This document shows positions 55,442 to 64,000 of a stretch of 64,000 nucleotides of DNA, in pieces. How positions within the stretch are numbered: position 1 is the stretch's first letter; each line of letters opens with the position of its first letter. Both the position numbers and the translations under genes were made by a program. This DNA is from Afifellaceae bacterium (GTDB taxonomy: Bacteria; Pseudomonadota; Alphaproteobacteria; Rhizobiales; Afifellaceae). The DNA is taken from the NCBI GenBank assembly GCA_028281235.1, contig JANQKG010000061.1:1-64000 (forward strand). Direction: 5' to 3'. Below the pieces are notes generated by a model. The model searched no databases, had not been told where the DNA came from, and saw nothing but the letters and a program-made list of their open reading frames with translations.

Positions 55442-57529
55442 ATGGACAAACGCGTGACGCAAGAGCCGGCCAGACGCAAAAGGCCAGCCTCTCCGGCCGC
55501 CAAGCCGCGCTCAAGCGCAGCGCAGGCGACCGCGGATCGGCCCGCAATCGACCCGCTCATGGCGCGTCTGGCCGCCAATCGGGTGGTGATTGAGGCGGTG
55601 TCGCCTGAGATCGATGGCGGCCGCTTCCCCGCCAAAGCCGCGATCGGCGACGCCTTCGTCGTGGAGGCGGACATCTTCGCCGACGGCCACGACAAGATCG
55701 ATGCAGCCCTGTTGATTCGCCTCAGCGACGAGAAAACCTGGCGCGAAATCCCGATGGCCTTCGTCGACAACGACCGCTGGCGTGGTGTTGCGGTCGCGGA
55801 GGCGACGGGCCGCTACGTCTATACGCTGATCGCCTGGCGCGACCTCTTCGCCAGTTGGCGCGACGAAGTCTCCAAGAAGCATGCCGCCGGCGTTCCGGTC
55901 GCGCTTGAGCTGAAGGAGGGGCTTGAGCTCGTCGGGCGGACGCTTCGCGAGAGTGATAATATCGGCGACGCCGACCGCACAGCATTGCGGTCGCTTCTCA
56001 ATAAACTTGAGACGACGCTGGAGGACGGCGAACGGCTTGCCACGCTTCTGTCCCACGATTGCGGAGAGCTGATGAAGCGGATCGGCATACGCGCCGACCT
56101 GTCGCGCTACGCCAAGGAGCTGGAGCTCGTCGTGGAGCGCAAGCTGGCGGCGTTCGGCGCATGGTACGAATTGATGCCGCGCTCCATGTCGAATGATCCG
56201 CATAGGCACGGCACCTTTGACGACGTGATCGCCAAGCTGCCCTATGTCCGCGACCTCGGCTTCGACGTGCTCTACTTTCCGCCGATCCATCCGATCGGCC
56301 GCACCCATCGCAAGGGCAAGAACAACAGCCTGACAGCCGGGCCCGACGACCCGGGCAGTCCCTATGCCATCGGCTCGGAGGATGGCGGCCACGACGCCAT
56401 CCATCCTGAGCTCGGCACATTCGACGACTTCGCTCGCCTCGTAGAGGCGGCGCGCGCGCACGATCTGGAGATTGCGCTCGACTTCGCCATCCAATGCTCG
56501 CCGGACCATCCGTGGATCAAGGAGCATCCTGAATGGTTCGACTGGCGGCCCGACGGCACCATCAAATTTGCCGAAAACCCACCGAAGAAATACGAGGACA
56601 TCGTCAATGTCGGCTTCTCCCGCGACGCGCTGCCGGCGCTTTGGTATACGCTCCGCGACGTCGTGCTGTTCTGGGTCGACAAGGGCGTCACGATCTTCCG
56701 CGTCGACAACCCGCACACCAAGCCAATGCCGTTCTGGGAGTGGATGATCCGCGACGTGCAGGACTGCCATCCTGACGTGATCTTCCTGGCGGAGGCCTTC
56801 ACCCGCCCCAAGCGCATGAAGCACCTCGCCAAGATCGGCTTCACGCAATCCTATTCTTATTTCACCTGGCGCAACACCAAGTGGGATCTGACGGCCTATT
56901 TGAACGAACTGACCACGACCGAATGCCGCCACACCATGCGGCCGAACTTCTTCGTCAACACGCCTGACATCAATCCGTACTATCTGCAGACGAGCGGCCG
57001 CCCGGGTTTCCGCGTCCGCCTGATGCTCGCCGCAACGCTTGCCGGCAATTACGGAATCTATTCAGGCTTTGAGCTGTGCGAGGCAGAGCCCGTTCCCGGC
57101 AAGGAAGAATATCTCAACTCGGAGAAATACGAGATCAAGGCCTGGGACTGGGACAGGCCGGAACACATCCGGCCCGACATCCGGCTGCTCAACCAATTGC
57201 GCAAGGAGCACGCAGCGCTTCAGTCCTTCGCCAACATCACCTTCTACAACGCGTGGAACGACAACATTCTCTATTACGGCAAGGCCACGCCCGCCAAAGA
57301 TAGCTTCCTGCTTTTCGCCGTGAACCTCAACCCGCACACCGTCCAGGAAGCGCACTTTGAGGTGCCGCTTTGGGAGTTCGGCCTGCCCGACGAGGCGACG
57401 ATCGGCGCGCATGACCTTGTCACCGACGCGCCGTTTGAGTGGCACGGCAAGATCCAGCACATGCGGCTTGACCCGCACGACCGCCCCTACGCCATCTGGC
57501 AGCTCAATCCGGCCGGCAGGGCCTTTTGA
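55442..57529 (+). CDS. glgE: Alpha-1,4-glucan:maltose-1-phosphate maltosyltransferase
   Basis: The 695-residue GH13 (subfamily 3) enzyme has a basic, Ala/Pro-rich leader of about 35 residues before the N-domain (VVIEAVSPEIDGGRFPAKA). The catalytic barrel shows DVLYFPPIHPIGRTHRKGKN, the nucleophile Asp in TIFRVDNPHTKPMPFW and the acid/base Glu in FLAEAFTRPK. It transfers maltosyl from alpha-maltose 1-phosphate to growing glucan in the cytoplasm. It shares one base with treS, so translation is coupled. Confidence 0.96.
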   Translation: MDKRVTQEPARRKRPASPAAKPRSSAAQATADRPAIDPLMARLAANRVVIEAVSPEIDGGRFPAKAAIGDAFVVEADIFADGHDKIDAALLIRLSDEKTWREIPMAFVDNDRWRGVAVAEATGRYVYTLIAWRDLFASWRDEVSKKHAAGVPVALELKEGLELVGRTLRESDNIGDADRTALRSLLNKLETTLEDGERLATLLSHDCGELMKRIGIRADLSRYAKELELVVERKLAAFGAWYELMPRSMSNDPHRHGTFDDVIAKLPYVRDLGFDVLYFPPIHPIGRTHRKGKNNSLTAGPDDPGSPYAIGSEDGGHDAIHPELGTFDDFARLVEAARAHDLEIALDFAIQCSPDHPWIKEHPEWFDWRPDGTIKFAENPPKKYEDIVNVGFSRDALPALWYTLRDVVLFWVDKGVTIFRVDNPHTKPMPFWEWMIRDVQDCHPDVIFLAEAFTRPKRMKHLAKIGFTQSYSYFTWRNTKWDLTAYLNELTTTECRHTMRPNFFVNTPDINPYYLQTSGRPGFRVRLMLAATLAGNYGIYSGFELCEAEPVPGKEEYLNSEKYEIKAWDWDRPEHIRPDIRLLNQLRKEHAALQSFANITFYNAWNDNILYYGKATPAKDSFLLFAVNLNPHTVQEAHFEVPLWEFGLPDEATIGAHDLVTDAPFEWHGKIQHMRLDPHDRPYAIWQLNPAGRAF

Positions 57530-60500
57530 TGAACGACCAGGCGGCACAGAGCGTCGCAGCACCCGCATCCAAGCGCGCGGACCTGATCGATCGCTCCGAG
57601 CGCGACTGGTATAAGGACGCGATCATCTACCAATTGCACGTCAAGGCGTTTTGCGATTCCAACGGAGACGGCATCGGCGATTTCACCGGCTTGCTCCAGC
57701 AGCTCGACTACATCGAGAGCCTCGGCGTCAATGTGATCTGGGTCTTGCCGTTCTACCCCTCGCCGCTCCGCGATGACGGCTACGACATCGCCGACTATCG
57801 TTCCATCAATCCGGCTTATGGCGACATGCGCGCCTTCCGCCGCTTTATCGCCGAGGCGCATCGGCGGAACATCCGGGTCATCACTGAGCTTGTCATCAAC
57901 CACACCTCCGACCAGCATCCGTGGTTTCAAAAAGCTCGGCGCGCGAAGCCCGGCTCTGCCGCACGCAATTTCTATGTGTGGAGCGACACCGACGAGTGCT
58001 ATCTCGGCACGCGCATCATCTTCGTCGACACGGAAAAATCCAACTGGACCTGGGATCCGGAAGCTCACGCCTTCTTCTGGCACCGCTTCTATTCCCACCA
58101 GCCCGACCTCAATTTCGACAATCCGCGCGTCGTGGAAGAAGTGCTGCGCATCATGCGCTACTGGCTGGAGATGGGCGTTGACGGGCTGCGGCTCGACGCC
58201 ATCCCCTATCTGGTAGAGCGCGAAGGCACCAACAACGAGAACCTGCCGGAAACCCACGACGTCCTGAAGGCCATCCGCGCCGATCTCGACAAGCATTTCC
58301 CCGACCGCATGCTCTTGGCGGAGGCCAATCAATGGCCGGAGGACACGCGCCCGTATTTCGGCGAGGGCGACGAATGCCACATGGCGTTCCACTTCCCGCT
58401 CATGCCGCGCATGTATATGGCCGTGGCGCAGGAGGACCGGCACCCCATCACCGACATCGTCCGCCAGACGCCGGATATCCCTGAAAGCTGCCAATGGGCG
58501 ATCTTTCTGAGGAACCATGACGAGCTGACGCTGGAAATGGTGACGGCGGAAGAGCGCGATTACCTCTGGCGCACCTACGCAAGCGATTCCCGCGCCCGCA
58601 TCAATCTCGGCATCCGCCGTCGGCTGGCGCCGCTGATGGACAACGACCGGCGCAAGATCGAGCTGATGAACGCGCTGCTCCTGTCCATGCCCGGCACGCC
58701 CGTTCTTTATTACGGCGACGAACTCGGCATGGGCGACAATTATTATCTCGGCGACCGCGACGGCGTGCGCACACCGATGCAATGGTCGGCCGATCGCAAT
58801 GGCGGCTTCAGCCGCGCCAACCCGCAGCAGCTCTATCTGCCGCCCATCATGGATCCCGTGTACGGCTTCCAGGCCGTCAACGTGGAAGCGCAGAACAAGG
58901 AAGCCTCGTCGCTGCTCAACTGGATGCGCCGGATGATCGGTGTGCGCAAGCAGCATCCCTGCTTCGGCCGGGGTTCGCTGTCGTTCCTCTACCCGACCAA
59001 CCGCAAGATTCTCGCCTATATTCGCAGCCACGATAATGAGCGCATCCTCTGCGTCGCCAATCTGTCGCGCCAGGCACAGGCGGTGGAGATCGATCTGTCG
59101 GAGTTCAATGGCGCAGTGCCGATCGAGCTGACCGGCGGCGCGCCTTTTCCTCCGATCGGTGAGCTGCCCTATCTCCTCACACTGCCGGCCTACGGCTTCT
59201 TTTGGTTTCTATTGACCGACGAAGCGGAAGCGCCACTTTGGCATATGCACACGCCTGAGCCGCTGCCTGAGTTTCTGACGCTGACGGCGCGCGGCGGCCG
59301 TATCGAGCAGGCATTGGAGGACCGTGGCCTGCAGACCTTGGAGCGCGAGGCACTGCCGGAATTCCTGCCGCGCCAGCGCTGGTTTTCCGCTAAGGGCGCC
59401 AGGATACGCAACGTGAAGGTCGCCTCGCTCGGCGGCATTGGCGACGGCGAGCCGAACCAGCTTCTGCTCGTCACCGCCGATCTCGGCGACGCGAAGCAGC
59501 TCTACTTTCTTCCCGTCACCGTTCTGTGGGGCGAGCAGAACCTCAGCTTCGGCGCGCCAAAACTCTCTTATACGCTGGCACGGACCCGGTACGGCCCTGT
59601 GCTCGGTGCCCTGATCGACGGCTCGCATGACGAGCGCTTCATCGGCGATCTCGTCCGCGCCATGCGCGAGAAAGTCGAGCATCCCGCCAATGGCGGCCGG
59701 ATCGTCTTTAACGCAAGCGAGGCGTTCGACGGCATGGATATCGCCGGCGACATCTCTGGTGTCGGCGTTGAGCAAAGCAACGTATCGGCCATTATCGGCG
59801 ACACGGCCATGCTCAAAATCTACAAGCATCTCAGCGAAGGGGAGCAGCCGGAGATCGAAGTGTCGCGCTTCCTGACGGAGGCGGCCGGCTATACCCACAC
59901 ACCGGCCTTCCTCGGCAGCGCCCATTATCTGCCTGAGAAGGGCGAGCCCGTCGCGCTCGCAGCCGCATTCAGCTTCGTGCAGAATCAGGGCGACGCGTGG
60001 GGCGTCACCGTCGACGCGCTGGAGCGCGAACTCGACGAATACGCCCTGCTTCCCCATGATGAGTCCGGCGCGCTCACCGTGCCGGAGCCCGCCTTCGGCC
60101 ATCCGCTGGATATGGCCTCCACGCTCGGCCGCCGAACCGCCGAGCTGCACGCCGCCTTCGCCACGCCGACGCGCAACAAGGCCTTCGCCGCCGAGCCCAT
60201 CAAGGCGGCCGACATTCGCCGCTGGGCAAGCGCCGTCGCCAGCGACGCTAAGCACGCCTTCCGCGAGCTCGACAATGTTCTCGGCCTGACGGAAGAATTG
60301 CGCGCCGACGTCGCCATGTTGTTGGCGGCCAAACGTCCGTTCCTCGATCGCATTGCCGACCTGAAGGGCTTGGCCGCGGGCGGCCGCAAAACGCGCATCC
60401 ACGGCGACTACCATCTCGGCCAGGTGCTGGTGGTCAAAGACGACGTCATGATCATCGACTTTGAAGGCGAGCCGCGCCGCAACCTGGCGGAGCGCCGGCG

Positions 60501-60855
60501 CAAGAGCTCCGGCCTGCGCGACGTCGCCGCCATGCTGCGTTCGTTCGACTATGCCGCCTGGTCGGCGCTCGATCGGCTTCGCACACGCAGCGGCTTTGTG
60601 GAGACACGCATCATGAGCCGCGCTTTCGCGTGGCGTGACCAGGCGATCGACGACTTCCTCGCCGCCTATTGGGCGATTGTGGAGGACGCCGATATCCACG
60701 CCGAGCCAAGCGTCCGCGAAGGCCACCTGGAGCTCTTCCGCATCCAGAAGGCGCTCTACGAGCTGAGCTACGAAGCGAACCACCGGCCCACCTGGCTCTC
60801 CATTCCGGTTCGCGGTCTGCTTGACCTGATCGCACCACAATCCGGGGGCGCATGA
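57529..60855 (+). CDS. treS: Trehalose synthase/maltokinase fusion
   Basis: The 1108-residue protein joins two enzymes. Residues about 20-560 are trehalose synthase (GH13), with [18 protein letters not shown], the Asp nucleophile in [15 protein letters not shown], the Glu in [11 protein letters not shown] and [13 protein letters not shown]. The rest, about 600-1108, is a maltokinase (Pep2/Mak) with [13 protein letters not shown] and [16 protein letters not shown] as phosphotransferase sites. Together they turn trehalose into maltose and, with ATP, into maltose 1-phosphate for GlgE. The start ATG 57529 overlaps the glgE stop. Confidence 0.96.
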   Translation: MNDQAAQSVAAPASKRADLIDRSERDWYKDAIIYQLHVKAFCDSNGDGIGDFTGLLQQLDYIESLGVNVIWVLPFYPSPLRDDGYDIADYRSINPAYGDMRAFRRFIAEAHRRNIRVITELVINHTSDQHPWFQKARRAKPGSAARNFYVWSDTDECYLGTRIIFVDTEKSNWTWDPEAHAFFWHRFYSHQPDLNFDNPRVVEEVLRIMRYWLEMGVDGLRLDAIPYLVEREGTNNENLPETHDVLKAIRADLDKHFPDRMLLAEANQWPEDTRPYFGEGDECHMAFHFPLMPRMYMAVAQEDRHPITDIVRQTPDIPESCQWAIFLRNHDELTLEMVTAEERDYLWRTYASDSRARINLGIRRRLAPLMDNDRRKIELMNALLLSMPGTPVLYYGDELGMGDNYYLGDRDGVRTPMQWSADRNGGFSRANPQQLYLPPIMDPVYGFQAVNVEAQNKEASSLLNWMRRMIGVRKQHPCFGRGSLSFLYPTNRKILAYIRSHDNERILCVANLSRQAQAVEIDLSEFNGAVPIELTGGAPFPPIGELPYLLTLPAYGFFWFLLTDEAEAPLWHMHTPEPLPEFLTLTARGGRIEQALEDRGLQTLEREALPEFLPRQRWFSAKGARIRNVKVASLGGIGDGEPNQLLLVTADLGDAKQLYFLPVTVLWGEQNLSFGAPKLSYTLARTRYGPVLGALIDGSHDERFIGDLVRAMREKVEHPANGGRIVFNASEAFDGMDIAGDISGVGVEQSNVSAIIGDTAMLKIYKHLSEGEQPEIEVSRFLTEAAGYTHTPAFLGSAHYLPEKGEPVALAAAFSFVQNQGDAWGVTVDALERELDEYALLPHDESGALTVPEPAFGHPLDMASTLGRRTAELHAAFATPTRNKAFAAEPIKAADIRRWASAVASDAKHAFRELDNVLGLTEELRADVAMLLAAKRPFLDRIADLKGLAAGGRKTRIHGDYHLGQVLVVKDDVMIIDFEGEPRRNLAERRRKSSGLRDVAAMLRSFDYAAWSALDRLRTRSGFVETRIMSRAFAWRDQAIDDFLAAYWAIVEDADIHAEPSVREGHLELFRIQKALYELSYEANHRPTWLSIPVRGLLDLIAPQSGGA

Positions 60856-63071
60856 GCCGCAACCCGCCCCCCGCCCCAAGCTGGAAACCGGACGCCGCGG
60901 CCATCGCAGCGATCGCCGAAGGCCGTCACGGCGACCCTTTTGCCGTTTTGGGCCTGCACACCACGCCCGATGGCACGCAATCCATCCGCGCGTTCTGGCC
61001 GGGCGCCGAGGCCGCGACAATCATCGACGCCGCGACCGGCGAAGAGATGGCGACGCTGGAGACCCTGCACCCGGACGGCTTCTTCGCCGGGCCGGTGACC
61101 GGTCACGGCGAGGCGTTCGCCTATCGCCTGCGCTTCACCCATGGCAGCGCAAGCTGGGAGGCGGAGGACCCCTATCGCTTCTCCTCCGTGCTTGGCGACA
61201 TGGACATCTACCTCATGGCGGAGGGCAGCCATCGGCGCATCTACGAGCGGCTCGGCGCACATCCGCGAACGATCGACGGCGTGGAGGGCGTCAGCTTCGC
61301 GGTGTGGGCCCCCAACGCCAAACGTGTCAGCGTGGTCGGCGACTTCAACCAATGGGACGGGCGCCGCCACCCCATGCGCAAGCGCGTCGAGGCCGGTGTG
61401 TGGGAGATCTTTCTGCCCGGCGTCATGCCGGGTGCGCATTACAAATACGAGCTGGTGACGCGCGACGACACGCCGCCGTCGCTCAAGGCCGACCCCGTCG
61501 GCTTTCAGCAGGAAGTGCCGCCCGCCACCGCCTCCTGCGTGGTCGGTCTTCCGCCGCTTGAATGGCACGATGCGGAATGGATGGCGGCGCGCGGCGAGAA
61601 GCAGGCGCTCTCCGCCCCGATCTCCATCTATGAGGTGCATCTCGGGTCGTGGCGGCGCGGCGAGGGCAACAGCCTTCTCACCTATGACGAGTTGGCGGAG
61701 CAATTGCTGGCTTATGTGGAGGACATGGGTTTCACCCACATTGAGTGCCTGCCGGTCTCTGAGCATCCCTTCTCCGGGTCATGGGGCTATCAGCCGATCG
61801 GCCTTTTTGCGCCGACGAGCCGCTTCGGGTCGCATGAGGCGTTTGCACGGTTCGTCGACCGCTTCCACCAGGCCGGCATCGGCGTAATCATCGATTGGGT
61901 GCCGGCGCACTTTCCTTCAGACGCCCACGGTCTCGTTCGCTTCGACGGAACCGCGCTTTACGAGCACGAGGACCCGCGACTCGGCTTCCATCAGGACTGG
62001 AACACGCTCATCTACAATTTCGGCCGCACCGAGGTCCGCAATTTCCTCGTCGCTAACGCGCTTTACTGGTTGGAGCGCTTTCATATCGACGCGCTGCGCG
62101 TCGATGCCGTAGCGTCCATGCTCTACCTCGATTACAGCCGCGAGGTCGGCGAATGGATTCCCAATGTCCATGGCGGCCGCGAGAATCTCGACGCCATCGC
62201 CTTCCTGCGCGAGCTGAATACCCGCCTCTTCGCCGACCATCCCGGCGCCACCACGATCGCAGAGGAATCGACCGCCTGGCCGCAGGTCTCGCGCCCCGTC
62301 GACGGTGGCGGCCTCGGCTTCGGCTACAAATGGAACATGGGCTGGATGCACGACACGCTGGAATATATGTCGCACGAGCCCGTGCACCGCAAATACCATC
62401 ACCACCAGATGACGTTCGGCATCCACTACGCCTTCTCCGAGAATTTCGTGCTGCCGCTCTCCCATGACGAAGTCGTGCACGGCAAAGGCTCGCTGCTCGC
62501 CAAGATGCCCGGCGACCGCTGGCAGAAATTCGCCAATCTGCGCGCTTATTACGCGTTCATGTGGACGCATCCCGGCAAGAAGCTGCTCTTCATGGGCGGC
62601 GAGTTCGGCCAGGAGCGCGAATGGAACCACGACTTTTCGCTCGACTGGCATCTGCTTGACGATCCGGCGCATCGCACGCTGCAGGCGCTCGTGCGCGACC
62701 TCAACCGCCTCTACCGCGAGATACCGGCGCTGCATGCCCGCGACGCCGATCCCGGCGGCTTTGAATGGATCGACGCGACCGATTCCGACAACAGCGTCTA
62801 CGCCTTCATGCGGCACGGCGGACCGGGCGACGCGCCGGTCCTGGTGGTGTGCAACTTCACGCCGGTCGTGCGCGAGAACTATCGGATCGGCGTGCCGTGC
62901 GGCGAGCGCTGGACGGAGCGCCTCAATACGGATGCGGCAATCTATGGCGGGTCAAATGTCGGAAATTCCGGTACGGTGTTCGCCGATCCTGAGGGCTGGC
63001 ACGGCCGGCCGGCCTCCTTATCGCTGACCCTGCCGCCGCTCGCCACGATCGTTCTCCAGCACGCCGAATAG
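60852..63071 (+). CDS. glgB: Glycogen branching enzyme
   Basis: The 739-residue protein has the two N-terminal CBM48-like modules (about 10-220), then the GH13 barrel: [30 protein letters not shown] (nucleophile Asp), [12 protein letters not shown] (acid/base Glu) and [13 protein letters not shown]. It cuts alpha-1,4 chains and rejoins them as alpha-1,6 branches. It overlaps treS by four bases (ATGA), consistent with one operon. Confidence 0.97.
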   Translation: MSRNPPPAPSWKPDAAAIAAIAEGRHGDPFAVLGLHTTPDGTQSIRAFWPGAEAATIIDAATGEEMATLETLHPDGFFAGPVTGHGEAFAYRLRFTHGSASWEAEDPYRFSSVLGDMDIYLMAEGSHRRIYERLGAHPRTIDGVEGVSFAVWAPNAKRVSVVGDFNQWDGRRHPMRKRVEAGVWEIFLPGVMPGAHYKYELVTRDDTPPSLKADPVGFQQEVPPATASCVVGLPPLEWHDAEWMAARGEKQALSAPISIYEVHLGSWRRGEGNSLLTYDELAEQLLAYVEDMGFTHIECLPVSEHPFSGSWGYQPIGLFAPTSRFGSHEAFARFVDRFHQAGIGVIIDWVPAHFPSDAHGLVRFDGTALYEHEDPRLGFHQDWNTLIYNFGRTEVRNFLVANALYWLERFHIDALRVDAVASMLYLDYSREVGEWIPNVHGGRENLDAIAFLRELNTRLFADHPGATTIAEESTAWPQVSRPVDGGGLGFGYKWNMGWMHDTLEYMSHEPVHRKYHHHQMTFGIHYAFSENFVLPLSHDEVVHGKGSLLAKMPGDRWQKFANLRAYYAFMWTHPGKKLLFMGGEFGQEREWNHDFSLDWHLLDDPAHRTLQALVRDLNRLYREIPALHARDADPGGFEWIDATDSDNSVYAFMRHGGPGDAPVLVVCNFTPVVRENYRIGVPCGERWTERLNTDAAIYGGSNVGNSGTVFADPEGWHGRPASLSLTLPPLATIVLQHAE

Positions 63072-63085
63072 GAGCCGCCTGCTTC

Positions 63086-64000
63086 ATGCCGAGATTGCGC
63101 GTTGAGCCGGGCGCTCCGCATCCGCTGGGCGCGACCTGGGACGGAGGCGGCGTCAATTTTGCGCTGTTCTCCGCCAATGCCACCAAGGTCGAGCTTTGCC
63201 TGTTCGATCCTAAGGGGCGGCGCGAGACCGATCGCATCGTGCTGCCGGAATACACCCACGAAGTCTGGCACGGCTATTTGCCCGACCTTCGGCCCTGGCA
63301 GCTTTACGGCTACCGCGTGCACGGCCCCTACGATCCGGCGGCCGGCCATCGCTTCAACCCCAACAAGCTGCTGATCGACCCCTATGCCAAGGCGCTGCAC
63401 GGCGACATCCGCTGGCACGACGCCCATTTCGGCTATCGGGTCGGCTCCTCACGCGCTACGCCCGACCGTCGGGACTCCGCTTTCGTCATGCCGAAATGCG
63501 TGGTGGTCGACACCGCCATGACCTGGGGCAACGACCAACCGCCACGCCGCGCCTGGTCCGACACCATCATCTACGAAGCGCATGTGAAGGGCATGACCGC
63601 GGCACGCGACGACATCCCCGAGACGCTCCGCGGCACGTTCGGCGGCATGGCCGATCCGCGCGTGATTGAGCACCTGGTGTCGCTTGGCGTGACCGCAATT
63701 GAGCTGATGCCGATCCAGGCCTTCTTCGACGACCGCGCGCTCGTTGAGCGGAACCTGGTGAACTATTGGGGCTACAACACCGTCAACTACTTCTCCGTGG
63801 CGCAGCGCTATTTCTCGCCGGGCGCCGACATCCACGAGTTCCAGGTGCTGGTGAAACGCCTGCACGAGGCCGGCATCGAGGTCCTGCTCGACGTCGTCTA
63901 CAACCACACGGCTGAGGGCAACCATCTCGGCCCGACGCTGTCGTTCCGCGGCATCGACAACGCCAGCTATTACATGCTCGCCGACGACAAGAGCCTCTAT
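63086..64000 (+). CDS. glgX: Glycogen debranching enzyme GlgX, N-terminal part (cut by window edge)
   Basis: The frame is open from ATG 63086 to the right edge (305 codons, no stop). GGAG lies 11 bases before the ATG. The N-terminal CBM48 module has GATWDGGGVNFALFSANATK, WHGYLPDLRPWQLYGYRVHG and RFNPNKLLIDPYAKAL. The start of the GH13 barrel includes YWGYNTVNYFSVAQRYFSP and VVYNHTAEG. It removes alpha-1,6 branches during glycogen breakdown. The catalytic residues lie beyond the edge. Confidence 0.95.
   Translation, partial: MPRLRVEPGAPHPLGATWDGGGVNFALFSANATKVELCLFDPKGRRETDRIVLPEYTHEVWHGYLPDLRPWQLYGYRVHGPYDPAAGHRFNPNKLLIDPYAKALHGDIRWHDAHFGYRVGSSRATPDRRDSAFVMPKCVVVDTAMTWGNDQPPRRAWSDTIIYEAHVKGMTAARDDIPETLRGTFGGMADPRVIEHLVSLGVTAIELMPIQAFFDDRALVERNLVNYWGYNTVNYFSVAQRYFSPGADIHEFQVLVKRLHEAGIEVLLDVVYNHTAEGNHLGPTLSFRGIDNASYYMLADDKSLY

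Noticed and set aside
57487-61020. Long minus-strand frames (about 514 and 603 codons) antisense to treS-mak
   Set aside because: Both are antisense to a well-supported fusion enzyme and contain no domain signature.

Overview
The window is about 64 kb of GC-rich DNA from an alphaproteobacterium, most likely of the order Hyphomicrobiales (rhizobia-like). The evidence is the 5' third of a 16S rRNA gene with alphaproteobacterial sequence at the left edge, the conserved ubiG / lysC / ptsP / prfA / prmC neighbourhood with a DUF4167 gene, an Irr-type ICE box before bacterioferritin, and the palindromic gagcatgatc...gatcatgctc intergenic repeats typical of this order. The genus cannot be fixed from this sequence. 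No CRISPR array, tRNA, insertion sequence, prophage or integrase was seen. It is mostly chromosomal housekeeping and metabolic DNA.

Layout. 1-913: truncated 16S rRNA gene (minus strand), its leader with a boxA and a near-consensus promoter, and a dyad followed by a T-run. 914-6347: an M23 murein peptidase, a trypsin-like protease with a small neighbour that resembles its N-terminal domain, and gamma-glutamyltransferase. 6650-8947: a tight four-gene operon of two DUF1538 membrane proteins, a PII-like protein and a two-CBS-domain protein. This is the least understood system in the window. 8985-13933: YjbR-like protein, clpB, MOSC protein, DUF4167 protein. 14164-21467: translation termination (prmC, prfA), nitrogen PTS enzyme I (ptsP), aspartate kinase (lysC), and on the other strand an FMN reductase and ubiG. 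21585-25474: MFS exporter, adenine deaminase, SMP-30 lactonase-like protein. 25874-30153: first RND efflux pump. 30175-37243: an orphan TctC-type binding protein, diverging from a NAD-linked formate dehydrogenase (beta subunit fused to a NuoE-like domain, plus the molybdenum alpha subunit) and formyl-CoA:oxalate CoA-transferase. 37244-38708: bacterioferritin, an unusual low-GC orphan gene, and bacterioferritin-associated ferredoxin. 38913-44375: release factor 3, a PilZ protein, iron-dependent alcohol dehydrogenase with a glutamine-synthetase-like enzyme, and a RirA-like Rrf2 regulator. 44388-49536: second RND pump and a 40-residue membrane peptide. 49537-55061: Gfo/Idh/MocA oxidoreductase, amidase, cytochrome bd oxidase (cydAB) and a MarR regulator. 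55442-64000: the trehalose-to-glycogen pathway glgE, treS-mak fusion, glgB, glgX (cut by the right edge).

How the parts work together. TreS-Mak turns trehalose into maltose and then maltose 1-phosphate, GlgE polymerises it into alpha-1,4-glucan, GlgB branches it and GlgX debranches it. Formyl-CoA transferase releases formate during oxalate breakdown and the adjacent formate dehydrogenase can oxidise it to CO2 with NADH gain; oxalyl-CoA decarboxylase is not in the window. Bacterioferritin stores iron and its ferredoxin helps release it; candidate Irr and RirA sites lie nearby, and a RirA-like regulator with one predicted cluster cysteine replaced is encoded about 5 kb away.
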